A stretch of DNA of 64,000 nt from Archangium violaceum (lineage in GTDB: Bacteria > Myxococcota > Myxococcia > Myxococcales > Myxococcaceae). Positions 7,579 through 17,346 of this stretch are shown here, one piece after another; the stretch's first letter is position 1; every line of letters starts with the position of its first letter. The stretch is taken from the NCBI RefSeq assembly GCF_016859125.1, contig NZ_CP069338.1:10357501-10421500 (forward strand), written 5' to 3'. A program made the translations under genes and the position numbers. Under the pieces are notes generated by a model. That model was not told the origin of the DNA. It did no database searches and worked only from the letters and a program-made list of their open reading frames with translations.

Positions 7579-8559
7579 ATGAACGCCCCTGCCCGATCCG
7601 TCAGTCCCCTTCCCTCCTCCGCCAGCGCGCGGACCACGCTGGAGCGCGTGGCCGCGAACCTGTCACTGGCGGTGCAGGGCAAGGACAAGGAGCTCCGCCT
7701 CGCCGTCACCTGCATCGTGGCGGGAGGGCACCTGCTACTGGAAGACGTCCCCGGAGTCGGGAAGACGACGCTGGTGGAAGCACTCGCCCGCTCCTTCGCC
7801 CTCTCCTTCTCCCGCGTCCAGTTCACCGCGGACCTGATGCCCGCCGACATCCTCGGCGCGCAGGTGTTCCACGCCCAGACGGCCACCTTCACCTTCAGGC
7901 CCGGCCCGATCTTCCGTCAGCTCGTGCTGGCCGACGAGCTCAACCGCGCCCCGCCGCGCACGCAGTCCGCGCTGCTGGAGGCCATGGCCCAGGGCCAGGT
8001 GTCCCTGGACGGCGCCACCCACGCCCTGCCCCGCCCCTTCACGGTGGTGGCCACGCAGAACCCCGTGGACTTCTCCGGTACCTATCCGCTGCCGGACTCG
8101 CAGCTGGACCGCTTCCTCATGCGCCTGTCGCTGGGCCACCCCTCGCCCGAGGTGGAGGCCCGTCTGCTCACCACGCGGGATACGAGCTCGCCCGTGGAGC
8201 ACCTGGCGGCGGTGACGTCGCCGGAGGAGTTGAGCGAGCTGCGCACGCAGGTGGCCGCGCAGCGCCTGGACGACGCCGTGGCCGACTACGTGGTGCGGCT
8301 GGCCCAGGCCACGCGTGCCCACGGCGACATCGAGCGCGGCGCCTCCACCCGCGCGGTGCTCGCGCTGGGCATGGCCGCCCGCGCGTACGCCCTCTGGGAG
8401 GAGCGCTCCTTCGTGACGCCCGGGGACGTGCGGGCGGTGCTCGGGCCGTGCCTGGCCCACCGGCTCCTGCTGCGCAGCGCCACCCAGGGGGCCTATACCC
8501 GTGATGAGGCGGCCCACCTCCTCGAGGAGGTCGCCCGGAAGGTCCCGGCGCCCCGGTGA
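7579..8559 (+). CDS. MoxR-family AAA+ ATPase
   Basis: 326 residues. Walker A is DVPGVGKTTLVEALA (about residues 56-69); the B region is LVLADELNRAPPRTQSALLEAM; sensor motif VVATQNPVDFSGTYPLP; then the C-terminal lid. MoxR ATPases are cytoplasmic chaperone-like proteins that mature metal- or VWA-domain proteins. They commonly travel with DUF58 and transglutaminase genes, exactly as here. The stop overlaps the GTG of the DUF58 gene. No VWA (BatA/B) gene is present, so the operon is the short, MoxR-DUF58-TgpA version. The ribosome-binding site before the ATG is weak. Confidence 0.92.
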   Translation: MNAPARSVSPLPSSASARTTLERVAANLSLAVQGKDKELRLAVTCIVAGGHLLLEDVPGVGKTTLVEALARSFALSFSRVQFTADLMPADILGAQVFHAQTATFTFRPGPIFRQLVLADELNRAPPRTQSALLEAMAQGQVSLDGATHALPRPFTVVATQNPVDFSGTYPLPDSQLDRFLMRLSLGHPSPEVEARLLTTRDTSSPVEHLAAVTSPEELSELRTQVAAQRLDDAVADYVVRLAQATRAHGDIERGASTRAVLALGMAARAYALWEERSFVTPGDVRAVLGPCLAHRLLLRSATQGAYTRDEAAHLLEEVARKVPAPR

Positions 8560-9518
8560 GCCCTCCTCCCGCCTCGTGGTGGCGGCGCCTCAAGGCCGCC
8601 CTCCGTCCGCCGCGCACCCTCAAGGTGACGCGCATGGGTCGCACGTACCTCGTGGTGACGTTCGGCGTGGGCCTGGGCGCGCTCAACACCGGCAACAACC
8701 TCCTCTACCTGGTGCTCGGGTTGTTGCTCAGCGTCATCATCCTCTCCGGCGTGCTGTCCGAGCGCTGCCTGCGCGACCTGTCGGTGCGGCGCGTGGGCAC
8801 GGACGGAGCGTTCGCGGGAGAGCCCTTCGCCTGCCGTTGGGGAGTCACGCGTGGCAAGGGGCACGCCTTCGCCCTCACCCTGTCCGAGGTGGACTCTCCC
8901 CTCACGGGTGAAGGCGGCGTGGGCTACCTGCCCGCGGGCGCGGAGCACGTGGTGCGGGCCGATCTCACGGCGCCCCGGCGGGGCCCGCTGAAGCTCACGG
9001 GCGTGCGCGTCACCACCACCTGGCCGCTGGGCCTCTTCGCCAAGACGCGCGTCTTCCCGTTGGAGGCCACCCTGCTCGTCTACCCGCGGCGGGGCTTCGC
9101 CTGCGCGGCTCCCGCCGATGTGGCCGTGGGCAACGTGGGCGAGTCCAACAACCCCCACCGGCTGGACGGCACCGGAGACGTGGCGGGACTGCGCGAGCTC
9201 GGCGAGCACGAGGACGCCCGGCGCGTGCACTGGCTGAAGAGCGCCTCGGTGGGCAAGCTCCTCAAGGTGGAGCGCGAGCGCGAGGAGCGCCGCACGTTCT
9301 TCCTCGACGTGCCGTCGGGGCTCGCGGGTGACGCGCTGGAGCGGCGCTGCGAGGAGGTGGCGGAGCAGGCCCACCGGCTGATCGAAGCGGGCCACGAGGT
9401 GGGGCTGGAATTGCCCGGCCACCGGCTGCGTCCGGGCGCGGGCAGCGGGCAGGAGCGCGCCATCCTCCGGGCGCTGGCGTGGTTGGGCTTCGAGGATCAG
9501 CGGGAGGAAGCGGCATGA
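8556..9518 (+). CDS. DUF58-domain membrane protein
   Basis: 320 residues. Two adjacent hydrophobic segments (TYLVVTFGVGLGALNTGNNL and LYLVLGLLLSVIILSGVL) anchor it in the inner membrane. The cytoplasmic part carries the DUF58 core GTGDVAGLRELGEHEDARRV followed by HWLKSASVG. GTG start in the overlap GTGA with the MoxR stop; its own stop overlaps the ATG of the transglutaminase gene. DUF58 proteins resemble VWA folds and are thought to be clients or partners of MoxR ATPases. Function in the cell is not established. Confidence 0.88.
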   Translation: MSPPPASWWRRLKAALRPPRTLKVTRMGRTYLVVTFGVGLGALNTGNNLLYLVLGLLLSVIILSGVLSERCLRDLSVRRVGTDGAFAGEPFACRWGVTRGKGHAFALTLSEVDSPLTGEGGVGYLPAGAEHVVRADLTAPRRGPLKLTGVRVTTTWPLGLFAKTRVFPLEATLLVYPRRGFACAAPADVAVGNVGESNNPHRLDGTGDVAGLRELGEHEDARRVHWLKSASVGKLLKVEREREERRTFFLDVPSGLAGDALERRCEEVAEQAHRLIEAGHEVGLELPGHRLRPGAGSGQERAILRALAWLGFEDQREEAA

Positions 9519-11545
9519 CACGGCCCAACCGGCTGCGGCTGGTGCTGCGAGACCTGGGCACGGGAGCGGCGTTCGCGTCCATGGCCGTGTCCGGCCAGGT
9601 GCCCATCTGGGTGCTCGGGCTCGTCGTGCTCGCGCTGTTCGTGGCGTTGATGGGCCGGCGTCCCTTCGCCCGCGCGCCCCGGCTGACGGCGGTGTTGCTG
9701 GTGCCGGTGGGGGGCGTGCTCTACCTGGCCGTGGCCTCGGGACAGATGGACCTGGTGGTGGCCGCCTGCTCCTTCGCGGGCCTCGTCGCCTCCCAGCGGC
9801 TGCTGTCGGACACCAGCCCCACCACGGACGGACAGGTGCTGCTGGCCGGTCTGTTGATGATCGCCGGCGGCGCGGCGCTCTCCGGTGAGCTGCTCTTCGC
9901 GGTGTGCCTGCTGACCTTCGCGGTGCTGGCGAGCCTCTCGCTGGGTCTGGGCGTGGTGGAGGCGGCCGTGCCTCCGGGCGAGCCCGTGCCGGTACGCCAG
10001 GTGATGCGCCCGCTCGCCATGGGCACCACCCTCGCGATGCTCGGCGCGGTGGCCTTCTTCATCCTCTTCCCGCGCCTCAACTGGAACATGGGCGCGCGCC
10101 GGGCGTCCCCGGGGCTCGGCACGGCCACCACCGGCTTCTCCGACACCGTGCGCCTGGGCGGCTCGGGCACCCTCAAGAGCAACCCCCGCGTGGTGCTGCG
10201 GGCGAAGCTGACGCCCGATCCCGGCGTCGAGCAGCTCGCGTCCTACTGGGTGGGCCGCACCTATGACACCTTCGACGGCCAGGAGTGGTCGACGATCGGC
10301 GCCCCCAACAAGCGCAGCCGCACGCGCGTGACGCTGCGCCGGGGCGCGGAGAAGCAGGTGTACCAGAAGATCGAGCTGCTGCCCGCCTACGGCAGCCGCA
10401 CGCTGATCGCCCTGGAGACGCCCGCCAAGCTGGGCAATGCCCTGACGCACACGGTCACGGGCGACAAGCGCACCCAGCTGCAGGAGCTGGGCGGCGACGA
10501 GCTGCGCTTCGTGGAGCAGGGGCTCGGCTATGCCTACGAGGTGTACAGCGTGCCACCGGGCACGGACGCGGATCCGGGCAAGATGGCCCAGAAGGAGGCG
10601 GACCAGCTCCTGGCCCTGCCGGACAACCTGGATCCCCGCGTGGAGGCGCTGGCCCGGCAGGTGGTGGGCGACGAGAAGGATCCACTGGCCGCGGCCAACA
10701 AGCTGTCGGCCTGGCTGCAGCGCGAGTACCAGTACACGCTCGAGCTGGGCGGGGACGTGGCGGATCCGCTGGTGGACTTCCTGTTCGTGCGCAAGGCGGG
10801 CCACTGCGAGCACTTCGCCTCGGCGCTCACGCTGATGCTGCGCACCCTGGGCTTCGAGACCCGGCTCGCCACGGGCTTCTTCGGCGGCGAGCGCGTGGGA
10901 GGCGAGTACATCGTCCGCGCCGGAGACGCCCACGCATGGACGCACGTGCTGGTGCCCGGACGTGGCTTCGTCACGGTGGACGCCACTCCGCCGGCGTTCC
11001 GCGCCAACCAGTCGCTGCAGCTGCTGGAGTCGCTCATCTCCCTCTACGAGGCCATCGAGTCGGCGTGGCGCGCGTCCGTGGTCGACTACTCCTTCCGCGA
11101 CCAGATGAACTTCATGCGCGATCTGTCGCGTTCGCGGCGCGAGCCGGGCAAGGAGCAGCGAACCCGTCTGCCGCCCCTGCGAGCATGGTTGACGGCGGCG
11201 CTGGTGGGCGCGGCCGTGTACTGGACGTGGAAGAAGCTCTCGCGGCTCAAGCCCCGGACACCGGCCCTGGAGGCCACGCGCTTCGCGGACGCGATGGAGC
11301 GCCAGCTCGCGACGGTGGGCGTGGGCTCGCGCGACGGCGAGACGCTCGAGGATGTGTCCGCACGGCTCACCCGGGAGGCGCATCCGCTGGCGCCCACGGT
11401 GTCACCACTCACGCGCCGCTACCTCGAGGCCCGCTTCGGCCAGCAGCCACTTCAGCCCGGCGAGGCCTCCCGTCTGTTGAAGGACCTCAAACAGGCCGTC
11501 GACTCGCAACGCAAGCAGCAGGCCTCGGGCACTCGCGCCGCGTAG
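9515..11545 (+). CDS. TgpA-type membrane transglutaminase-like protease (DUF3488)
   Basis: 676 residues. The N-terminal half has about six membrane helices (DUF3488/TgpA N-terminal domain). A periplasmic transglutaminase-like domain follows with the Cys-His-Asp triad in KAGHCEHFASALTLML, AGDAHAWTHV and FVTVDATPP. A further membrane segment (LTAALVGAAVYWTWKKL) and a DUF4129-like tail end the protein. TgpA-family proteins are implicated in peptide or cell-wall remodelling; the substrate is unknown. It starts at 9515 in an ATGA overlap with DUF58 and completes the three-gene operon. The predicted architecture is intact, with no missing catalytic residue. Confidence 0.9.
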   Translation: MTRPNRLRLVLRDLGTGAAFASMAVSGQVPIWVLGLVVLALFVALMGRRPFARAPRLTAVLLVPVGGVLYLAVASGQMDLVVAACSFAGLVASQRLLSDTSPTTDGQVLLAGLLMIAGGAALSGELLFAVCLLTFAVLASLSLGLGVVEAAVPPGEPVPVRQVMRPLAMGTTLAMLGAVAFFILFPRLNWNMGARRASPGLGTATTGFSDTVRLGGSGTLKSNPRVVLRAKLTPDPGVEQLASYWVGRTYDTFDGQEWSTIGAPNKRSRTRVTLRRGAEKQVYQKIELLPAYGSRTLIALETPAKLGNALTHTVTGDKRTQLQELGGDELRFVEQGLGYAYEVYSVPPGTDADPGKMAQKEADQLLALPDNLDPRVEALARQVVGDEKDPLAAANKLSAWLQREYQYTLELGGDVADPLVDFLFVRKAGHCEHFASALTLMLRTLGFETRLATGFFGGERVGGEYIVRAGDAHAWTHVLVPGRGFVTVDATPPAFRANQSLQLLESLISLYEAIESAWRASVVDYSFRDQMNFMRDLSRSRREPGKEQRTRLPPLRAWLTAALVGAAVYWTWKKLSRLKPRTPALEATRFADAMERQLATVGVGSRDGETLEDVSARLTREAHPLAPTVSPLTRRYLEARFGQQPLQPGEASRLLKDLKQAVDSQRKQQASGTRAA

Positions 11546-11860
11546 CGCCCTGACGAGCCCACGCCCCTTCGCCAGCCCTCCAGCGGTGCGCCAACGTGCC
11601 GCTCGCAGGGGATGCGCGGCCTCCTTATTACCCGTTGGGACGAAGGGAGGCGATCACCTCCCTCCCACGAAGCCCTGACCGCGAGTCCAATGGCGATCGG
11701 GGCCCCAGGAGGCCATTTGAGGACAGAGGCGAATTATTTACTTCCTCAATTCCCCGGTGGAGCCGCTCCAGACCTGTAACCCTTACGGGTTTCCTTCCAC
11801 CGTCGTGCGGTCGCATCGGCCAAGTATGCGTTGCGACTGGAGAAATCCCGCGAGGGGGCG
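11546..11860 (+). other. Intergenic region upstream of the sigma-factor promoter
   Basis: About 315 bases without a convincing gene. It is less GC-rich than its surroundings (for example GAGGCGAATTATTTACTTCC near 11730). It contains a small hairpin GGAGG-CGATCA-CCTCC near 11647-11662 and an inverted repeat AACCC-TTAC-GGGTT at 11778-11791. The latter lies about 70-83 bases upstream of the sigma-54 -24 element, a usual distance for enhancer-binding-protein sites. Its function is inference only. Confidence 0.4.
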
Positions 11861-11876
11861 TGGCACATCGGTTGCT
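11861..11876 (+). promoter_or_regulatory. Sigma-54 promoter of the RpoH-like sigma gene
   Basis: TGGCACATCGGTTGCT is a full match to TGGCAC-N5-TTGCW, with the GG and GC dinucleotides ten bases apart. Transcription would begin near 11887, about 70 bases before the ATG at 11956. It lies in the correct orientation in the gap upstream of the sigma gene, with a palindrome at 11778-11791 as a possible activator site. Confidence 0.75.
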
Positions 11877-11955
11877 CTAGGCACCCTTCATCTAGTTGTC
11901 ACGAGGTTCAAACCTCTTCTCACCGGCCTCGGCGCGAGGCCACTCGGGAGAACCC

Positions 11956-12846
<891 letters not shown>

Positions 12847-12973
12847 GCCACACGGGTCCCCAGAATCGCGTCCGGGGGGACGCACCACCGAGGCGCTTCC
12901 ACACCGGCGAGGAGTGGAGGCTCCTTGGTTTTTGCTACAAGGGCCGGGTTCCCGCACCACGTGAGGAGTTCCC

Positions 12974-15445
12974 GTGTCCCACGGCCAACCGCCGATCTCC
13001 GAGGACCGCGTCCCCATCGCCCAGGCCTCCCAGCCCCACCCCCACAAGCCCTATGTGCCCGCGACCGAGTCACGCCCGGAGTTGACGGTGCGCGGGCTGG
13101 TGCTGGGCTCGGTGCTGGGCATCATCTTCGGTGCCTCGTCGGTGTACCTGGCGGTGAAGGTGGGCCTGACGGTGTCCGCCTCCATCCCGGTGGCGGTGCT
13201 GTCCATCGCCATCTTCCGGGCGCTGGGCCGCTCCAACATCCTGGAGAACACGATCGTCCAGACGGTGGGCTCGGCCGGCGAGTCGCTCGCCTTCGGAGTG
13301 GCCGCGGCGCTGCCCGCCCTGCTGCTGCTCGGCTACGACATCGATCTCTTCCACGCCTTCCTGGTGGCGTCGCTCGGCGGAGTGCTGGGTGTGCTGATGA
13401 TGATTCCCCTGCGCGACGGGCTCATCGTCCAGGAGCACGGCAGGCTCACCTACCCGGAAGGTACCGCCGCGGCGGACGTGCTCGTCGTCGGCGAGGAGGG
13501 AGGGACGAACGCGCGCACGGTCATCCTCGGCTTCTCGGTGGGCGGGTTCTACAAGTTCGCCTACGCGGGCCTGCACCTCTTCAAGGAGGTGGTGGGCACG
13601 GCGCTGAGCCAGGTGAAGACGACGGCGGCCGGGCTGGCGCAGCGGGTGGGCTACGCGGGCGGCTCCATCTCCATGGAGGTGAGCCCGGAGCTGCTCGGCG
13701 TGGGCTACATCATCGGCCCGAAGGTGGCGGCCATCACCTTCGCGGGCGGCGTGCTCAGCTACCTCATCCTGATTCCCCTCATCACCTTCTTCGGCAGCGG
13801 CCTGGAGCAACCGCTCCTGCGGCCGGACGGCATGCTCATCCGGGACATGGATCCGGACACGGTGCGCGACGCGTACGTGCTGTACATCGGCGCGGGCGCG
13901 GTGGCCACCGGAGGGCTCGTCAGCCTCATCCGCTCGCTCCCCACCATCATCAGTGCCTTCCAGCGCGGGCTGGGCACCCTCCTCGCCTCGCGGCGCAAGG
14001 AGGCGGGGCCGGTGATGCTGCGCACCGAGCAGGATCTGCCCATCACGGTGGTGCTGGTGGGCAGCGCGCTGCTCGTGCTGGCCATCTGGCTGGCGCCCCC
14101 GCTGCACGTCAACTTCGTGTCCTCGTTGCTCATCGTGGTGTGCGGCTTCTTCTTCGTGACGGTGAGCGCCCGCATCACGGGGGAGATCGGCTCCTCGTCC
14201 AACCCCATCTCCGGCATGGTGGTGGCCACGCTGCTCATCACCTGCCTCGTGTACCTGATGCTGGGGTGGACGAGCTCCGAGGACCGCTTCATGGCGCTCA
14301 CCACGGCGGCCATCGTGGGCATCGCGGCCTCCAACGGAGGCACCACGGCGCAGGACCTGAAGACGGCCTTCCTGGTGGGAGGCACGCCCCGGCGGCAGCA
14401 GCTCGCCCTCTTCGTGGGCGTGCTCACCAGCGCGCTGCTCATCGGCCTGGTGCTGGTGGTGCTCAACCGGGGCGCCACCACCATCATCCCCGAGACGCAC
14501 CCGGGCCAGACGGTGAGCGTCGTCGGCGACCAGACGCGCACGCAGCACACGTACCCCTGGGCGGTTTCGGAGCAGGCCCTGTTGGCGAGGGGCGTGAAGC
14601 TCGCGGAGCTGGAGGGCCCGCTGTGGAGGCAGGGGCTCGAGGTGGCGCAGGGGCCGGGCGGCGCTCCCGAGCTGCGCAGCTGGAACGCGCTGCCGGTGGA
14701 GCGCGTGGCGGGCACGGACGTGCGGCTGCCCTCGGGGCAGACGGTGAAGGTGTCCGAGCTGGGCGCGGTGACGCCGGGCCCCGAGCGCACCTGGCGGGTG
14801 GGCTACGTCCGGGGCGCGGACACCCCGGTGCCCACGGGCACGTACCTGGTGGATGACGCGGGGGCCATCCACTACCTGGTGGATCCGGGCATCGGCGGGC
14901 GCATCACCAGCTACGAGGGGCAGACGCTCACCCGCTACCCCGCCCCCAAGGCGCAGCTCTTCGCCCTCATCATCGACGGCATCCTCACGCGCAAGCTGCC
15001 GTGGGATCTGGTGCTGGTGGGCGTCTTCATCGCGTTGATGCTCGAGCTGTGCGGCGTGTCCTCGCTGCCCTTCGCGGTGGGCGTGTACCTGCCCATCTCC
15101 AGCAGCGCCCCCATCTTCGTGGGCGGCATGGTGCGCTACGTGGTGGACCGGGTGCGCGGGGGCACCGCCGCCGAGTCCGAGTTCTCCCCCGGCACCCTGC
15201 TCTCCTCGGGCTACATCGCCGGTGGCGCCATCGCGGGCGTGCTCATCGCCTTCCTGGAGATCGCCAGCGACGGGGCCTGGACGCGCGCCATCGACATCCC
15301 CGAGCGGCTCGGCGACACGACCTTCTCGCGCTTCCTGCAGGAGTCGGATCTCTGGGGCCTGGGTGTCTTCGCCATCCTCGCCGTCCTGCTGCTGCGCACC
15401 GGCCTTGAGGGCGAGAGCGGCGCACAGGCCCGGCCCGCGAAGTAG
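12974..15445 (+). CDS. OPT-family oligopeptide/metal-chelate transporter
   Basis: 823 residues with about 14-16 membrane segments. Family features include NILENTIVQTVGSAGESLAFG, LTYPEGTAAADVLVVGEEGG and ASNGGTTAQDLKTAFLVGG. OPT proteins are inner-membrane proton-coupled importers of oligopeptides or metal-chelators. A hydrophilic insert of roughly 130 residues (about 510-650) separates the N- and C-terminal membrane blocks; it probably forms a periplasmic or cytoplasmic domain. Start at GTG 12974 with GAGGAG eight bases upstream. It follows the sigma gene by 127 bases on the same strand but probably has its own promoter. Confidence 0.88.
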   Translation: MSHGQPPISEDRVPIAQASQPHPHKPYVPATESRPELTVRGLVLGSVLGIIFGASSVYLAVKVGLTVSASIPVAVLSIAIFRALGRSNILENTIVQTVGSAGESLAFGVAAALPALLLLGYDIDLFHAFLVASLGGVLGVLMMIPLRDGLIVQEHGRLTYPEGTAAADVLVVGEEGGTNARTVILGFSVGGFYKFAYAGLHLFKEVVGTALSQVKTTAAGLAQRVGYAGGSISMEVSPELLGVGYIIGPKVAAITFAGGVLSYLILIPLITFFGSGLEQPLLRPDGMLIRDMDPDTVRDAYVLYIGAGAVATGGLVSLIRSLPTIISAFQRGLGTLLASRRKEAGPVMLRTEQDLPITVVLVGSALLVLAIWLAPPLHVNFVSSLLIVVCGFFFVTVSARITGEIGSSSNPISGMVVATLLITCLVYLMLGWTSSEDRFMALTTAAIVGIAASNGGTTAQDLKTAFLVGGTPRRQQLALFVGVLTSALLIGLVLVVLNRGATTIIPETHPGQTVSVVGDQTRTQHTYPWAVSEQALLARGVKLAELEGPLWRQGLEVAQGPGGAPELRSWNALPVERVAGTDVRLPSGQTVKVSELGAVTPGPERTWRVGYVRGADTPVPTGTYLVDDAGAIHYLVDPGIGGRITSYEGQTLTRYPAPKAQLFALIIDGILTRKLPWDLVLVGVFIALMLELCGVSSLPFAVGVYLPISSSAPIFVGGMVRYVVDRVRGGTAAESEFSPGTLLSSGYIAGGAIAGVLIAFLEIASDGAWTRAIDIPERLGDTTFSRFLQESDLWGLGVFAILAVLLLRTGLEGESGAQARPAK

Positions 15446-15583
15446 CCGCTGCACCGCCCTGATCAGGGGGTTGGCCGGGCCGATCCATTCCCTGTGTTAC
15501 AGAAAGTTTACAGGGAAAGCGAAACGAGAAGAATCAGGGTACACTGAACTCTCCTATCGCCCACTCGCCCCCCAAGGACGTCA

Positions 15584-17341
15584 ATGGCCGCACAGACCGC
15601 GAGCACCGCTGCCCAGGAATCCGGAATGGATCCCTCCGTGCAGGAGAAGGTGGAGTCGGCGCGCAACTTCACCTTCCATCTGCTCAAGGGCATCAAGCAG
15701 ATCGGCATGTACCGGCACAACGAGGCGAGGTTCCCCGAGTTCCTCGGCCGGGCCCACGAGGCACTCGCCGCGTATACGGACAAGTACGGTCCGCTGTCGC
15801 TCAGGGTGGAACAGCAGAACTTCACGCTGCACGGCGAGGCCGTCTTCTCCGAGGACACGCCGCTGCCCTACAAGTTCTACCGGGACGGCATCCGGCAGCT
15901 CATCTTCCGCCCGGGCCTCACGCTCGAGGAGATGGTGTCGCTCACGCTCATCTCCCTGTCCGAGCCCGATCGCGGCGCGGAGGACGTGCTGGCCCAGCTG
16001 TGGCGGGCGGGCCTGGAGCACCTCGAGTACGTGGTGGTCGAGGGCTTCAAGATGGACGAGGTCTCCGAGCAGGAGGTCGAGGTCGAGGTCGACAAGGTGG
16101 TGGGCTACCTCTACTCGCGCCTCAAGACGAACTCGGAGGACTTCCTGCGCTTCGCCCGCGTGAACGCGGAGGACCTGGACTCCAAGCTGGACGGCGTGGA
16201 GCAGATGCGCGGCCTGGTGGTGGCCGGCAACTACGCCTCGGACGACCTCAAGGCCCGGCTCCAGCGGGAGATCGCCGAGGAGGAACACTCCCGGCTCTTC
16301 CCCAAGCTGGTGAGCGCCATCTTCCAGGTGGTCGAGGGCGGCGTGGATGACACGGAGCTGCTCGAGGAGGTCTTCGTCCAGCTCCTGGACGCGATGCTCA
16401 TCCAGGACGACTACGGCACCATCAACCAGATGGTCCTCAAGCTGCGCGCCATGGCGCAGAGGGAGCCCGAGGGCCCGAGCGCCCGGCTGCTCGCCCACTT
16501 CGTCCTGAAGATGGGCGAGGAGCAGCGCGTGATGCGTCTGGCGGAGGTGCTCAAGACGACGCGCCCGAAGAACCCGGTGGACATCACCCGCTACCTCCAG
16601 GTGCTGGAGCCCTCCACCGTGTTCACGATGCTCAACGCGCTGGAGACGATCGAGATCCCGGAGAACCGGATCCTCGTGTGCGACGTGCTGGCGCGCTTCG
16701 CGCAGGAGAACCCGCAGCCGTTCGTGCAGCGGCTGGAGTCCGAGCGGCCGCAGACCGTGCGCGACATGGTCTACGTCCTGGAGAAGAGCAACCACCCGGA
16801 CCGGGTGAAGATGTTCGGCCTGGTGATGATCAACAAGAACCTCGCGGTGAAGCTGGAGGTGATGAACATCATCGCCCGCGGCCGCACCGCCGAGGCGCGC
16901 AAGCTCATCGTCGAGGCGCTCAACGACTCCGTCACCCAGGTGCGCATCCTCGCGGCGCGGCTGCTGCCCGAGTTCGATCGCGACAAGGCCTACGTGGACC
17001 TGGTGCGCCTGATGAAGGACCCGGGCTTCGAGAAGAAGAGCCTCGAGGAGCGCACGGCCATCTACACCGCGTTCGGCTCCACGGCGCTGCCCGGGGCCAT
17101 CTCGCTGATGCTGCAGATGCTGGCGGTGAAGCCCACCCTGCTCACCAAGAAGAAGGTCCTGGAGGACAAGCTGCTGGCCATCGCCGGGCTGGCGGGCGCG
17201 TGCTCCATCCCCTCCTACAAGGCCCTGCAGGGCGTGGTGGAGGACAAGAGCCAACCCGTCGAGGTGCTCACCGCGGCGCGCAAGGCCATGTACCAGACGA
17301 AGAAGACGCTGTTCGGCGAGACGGCCACCGAGGAGGAGTAG
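15584..17341 (+). CDS. HEAT-repeat-like helical protein, partner of the HD-GYP-like protein
   Basis: 585 residues, all-helical. The N-terminal part (about 20-240) has a conserved-looking segment, RNFTFHLLKGIKQIGMYRHN, that echoes the LIRSVKMYDPDNAVF segment of the following gene. The C-terminal half looks like HEAT repeats (LVIVEALNDSVTQVR-like units; DRVKMFGLVMINKNLAVKLE; KAYVDLVRLMKDPG). No catalytic motif seen. ATG with AAGGA upstream. It is five bases from the next gene, so the pair is certainly cotranscribed and the products probably act together. The shared N-terminal theme suggests duplication of a sensory or docking module. No gene symbol can be given. Confidence 0.75.
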   Translation: MAAQTASTAAQESGMDPSVQEKVESARNFTFHLLKGIKQIGMYRHNEARFPEFLGRAHEALAAYTDKYGPLSLRVEQQNFTLHGEAVFSEDTPLPYKFYRDGIRQLIFRPGLTLEEMVSLTLISLSEPDRGAEDVLAQLWRAGLEHLEYVVVEGFKMDEVSEQEVEVEVDKVVGYLYSRLKTNSEDFLRFARVNAEDLDSKLDGVEQMRGLVVAGNYASDDLKARLQREIAEEEHSRLFPKLVSAIFQVVEGGVDDTELLEEVFVQLLDAMLIQDDYGTINQMVLKLRAMAQREPEGPSARLLAHFVLKMGEEQRVMRLAEVLKTTRPKNPVDITRYLQVLEPSTVFTMLNALETIEIPENRILVCDVLARFAQENPQPFVQRLESERPQTVRDMVYVLEKSNHPDRVKMFGLVMINKNLAVKLEVMNIIARGRTAEARKLIVEALNDSVTQVRILAARLLPEFDRDKAYVDLVRLMKDPGFEKKSLEERTAIYTAFGSTALPGAISLMLQMLAVKPTLLTKKKVLEDKLLAIAGLAGACSIPSYKALQGVVEDKSQPVEVLTAARKAMYQTKKTLFGETATEEE

Positions 17342-17346
17342 GAGCC

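Noticed and set aside
9497-11383. 628-residue open frame on the minus strand across the transglutaminase gene
   Set aside because: Shadow of a GC-rich gene: Arg/Gln/His/Gly-rich composition, no motif. The plus-strand gene has a clear catalytic triad.
13070-15454. 794-residue open frame on the minus strand across the OPT transporter
   Set aside because: Low-complexity His/Gln/Arg/Gly sequence, typical of antisense shadows at this GC content.
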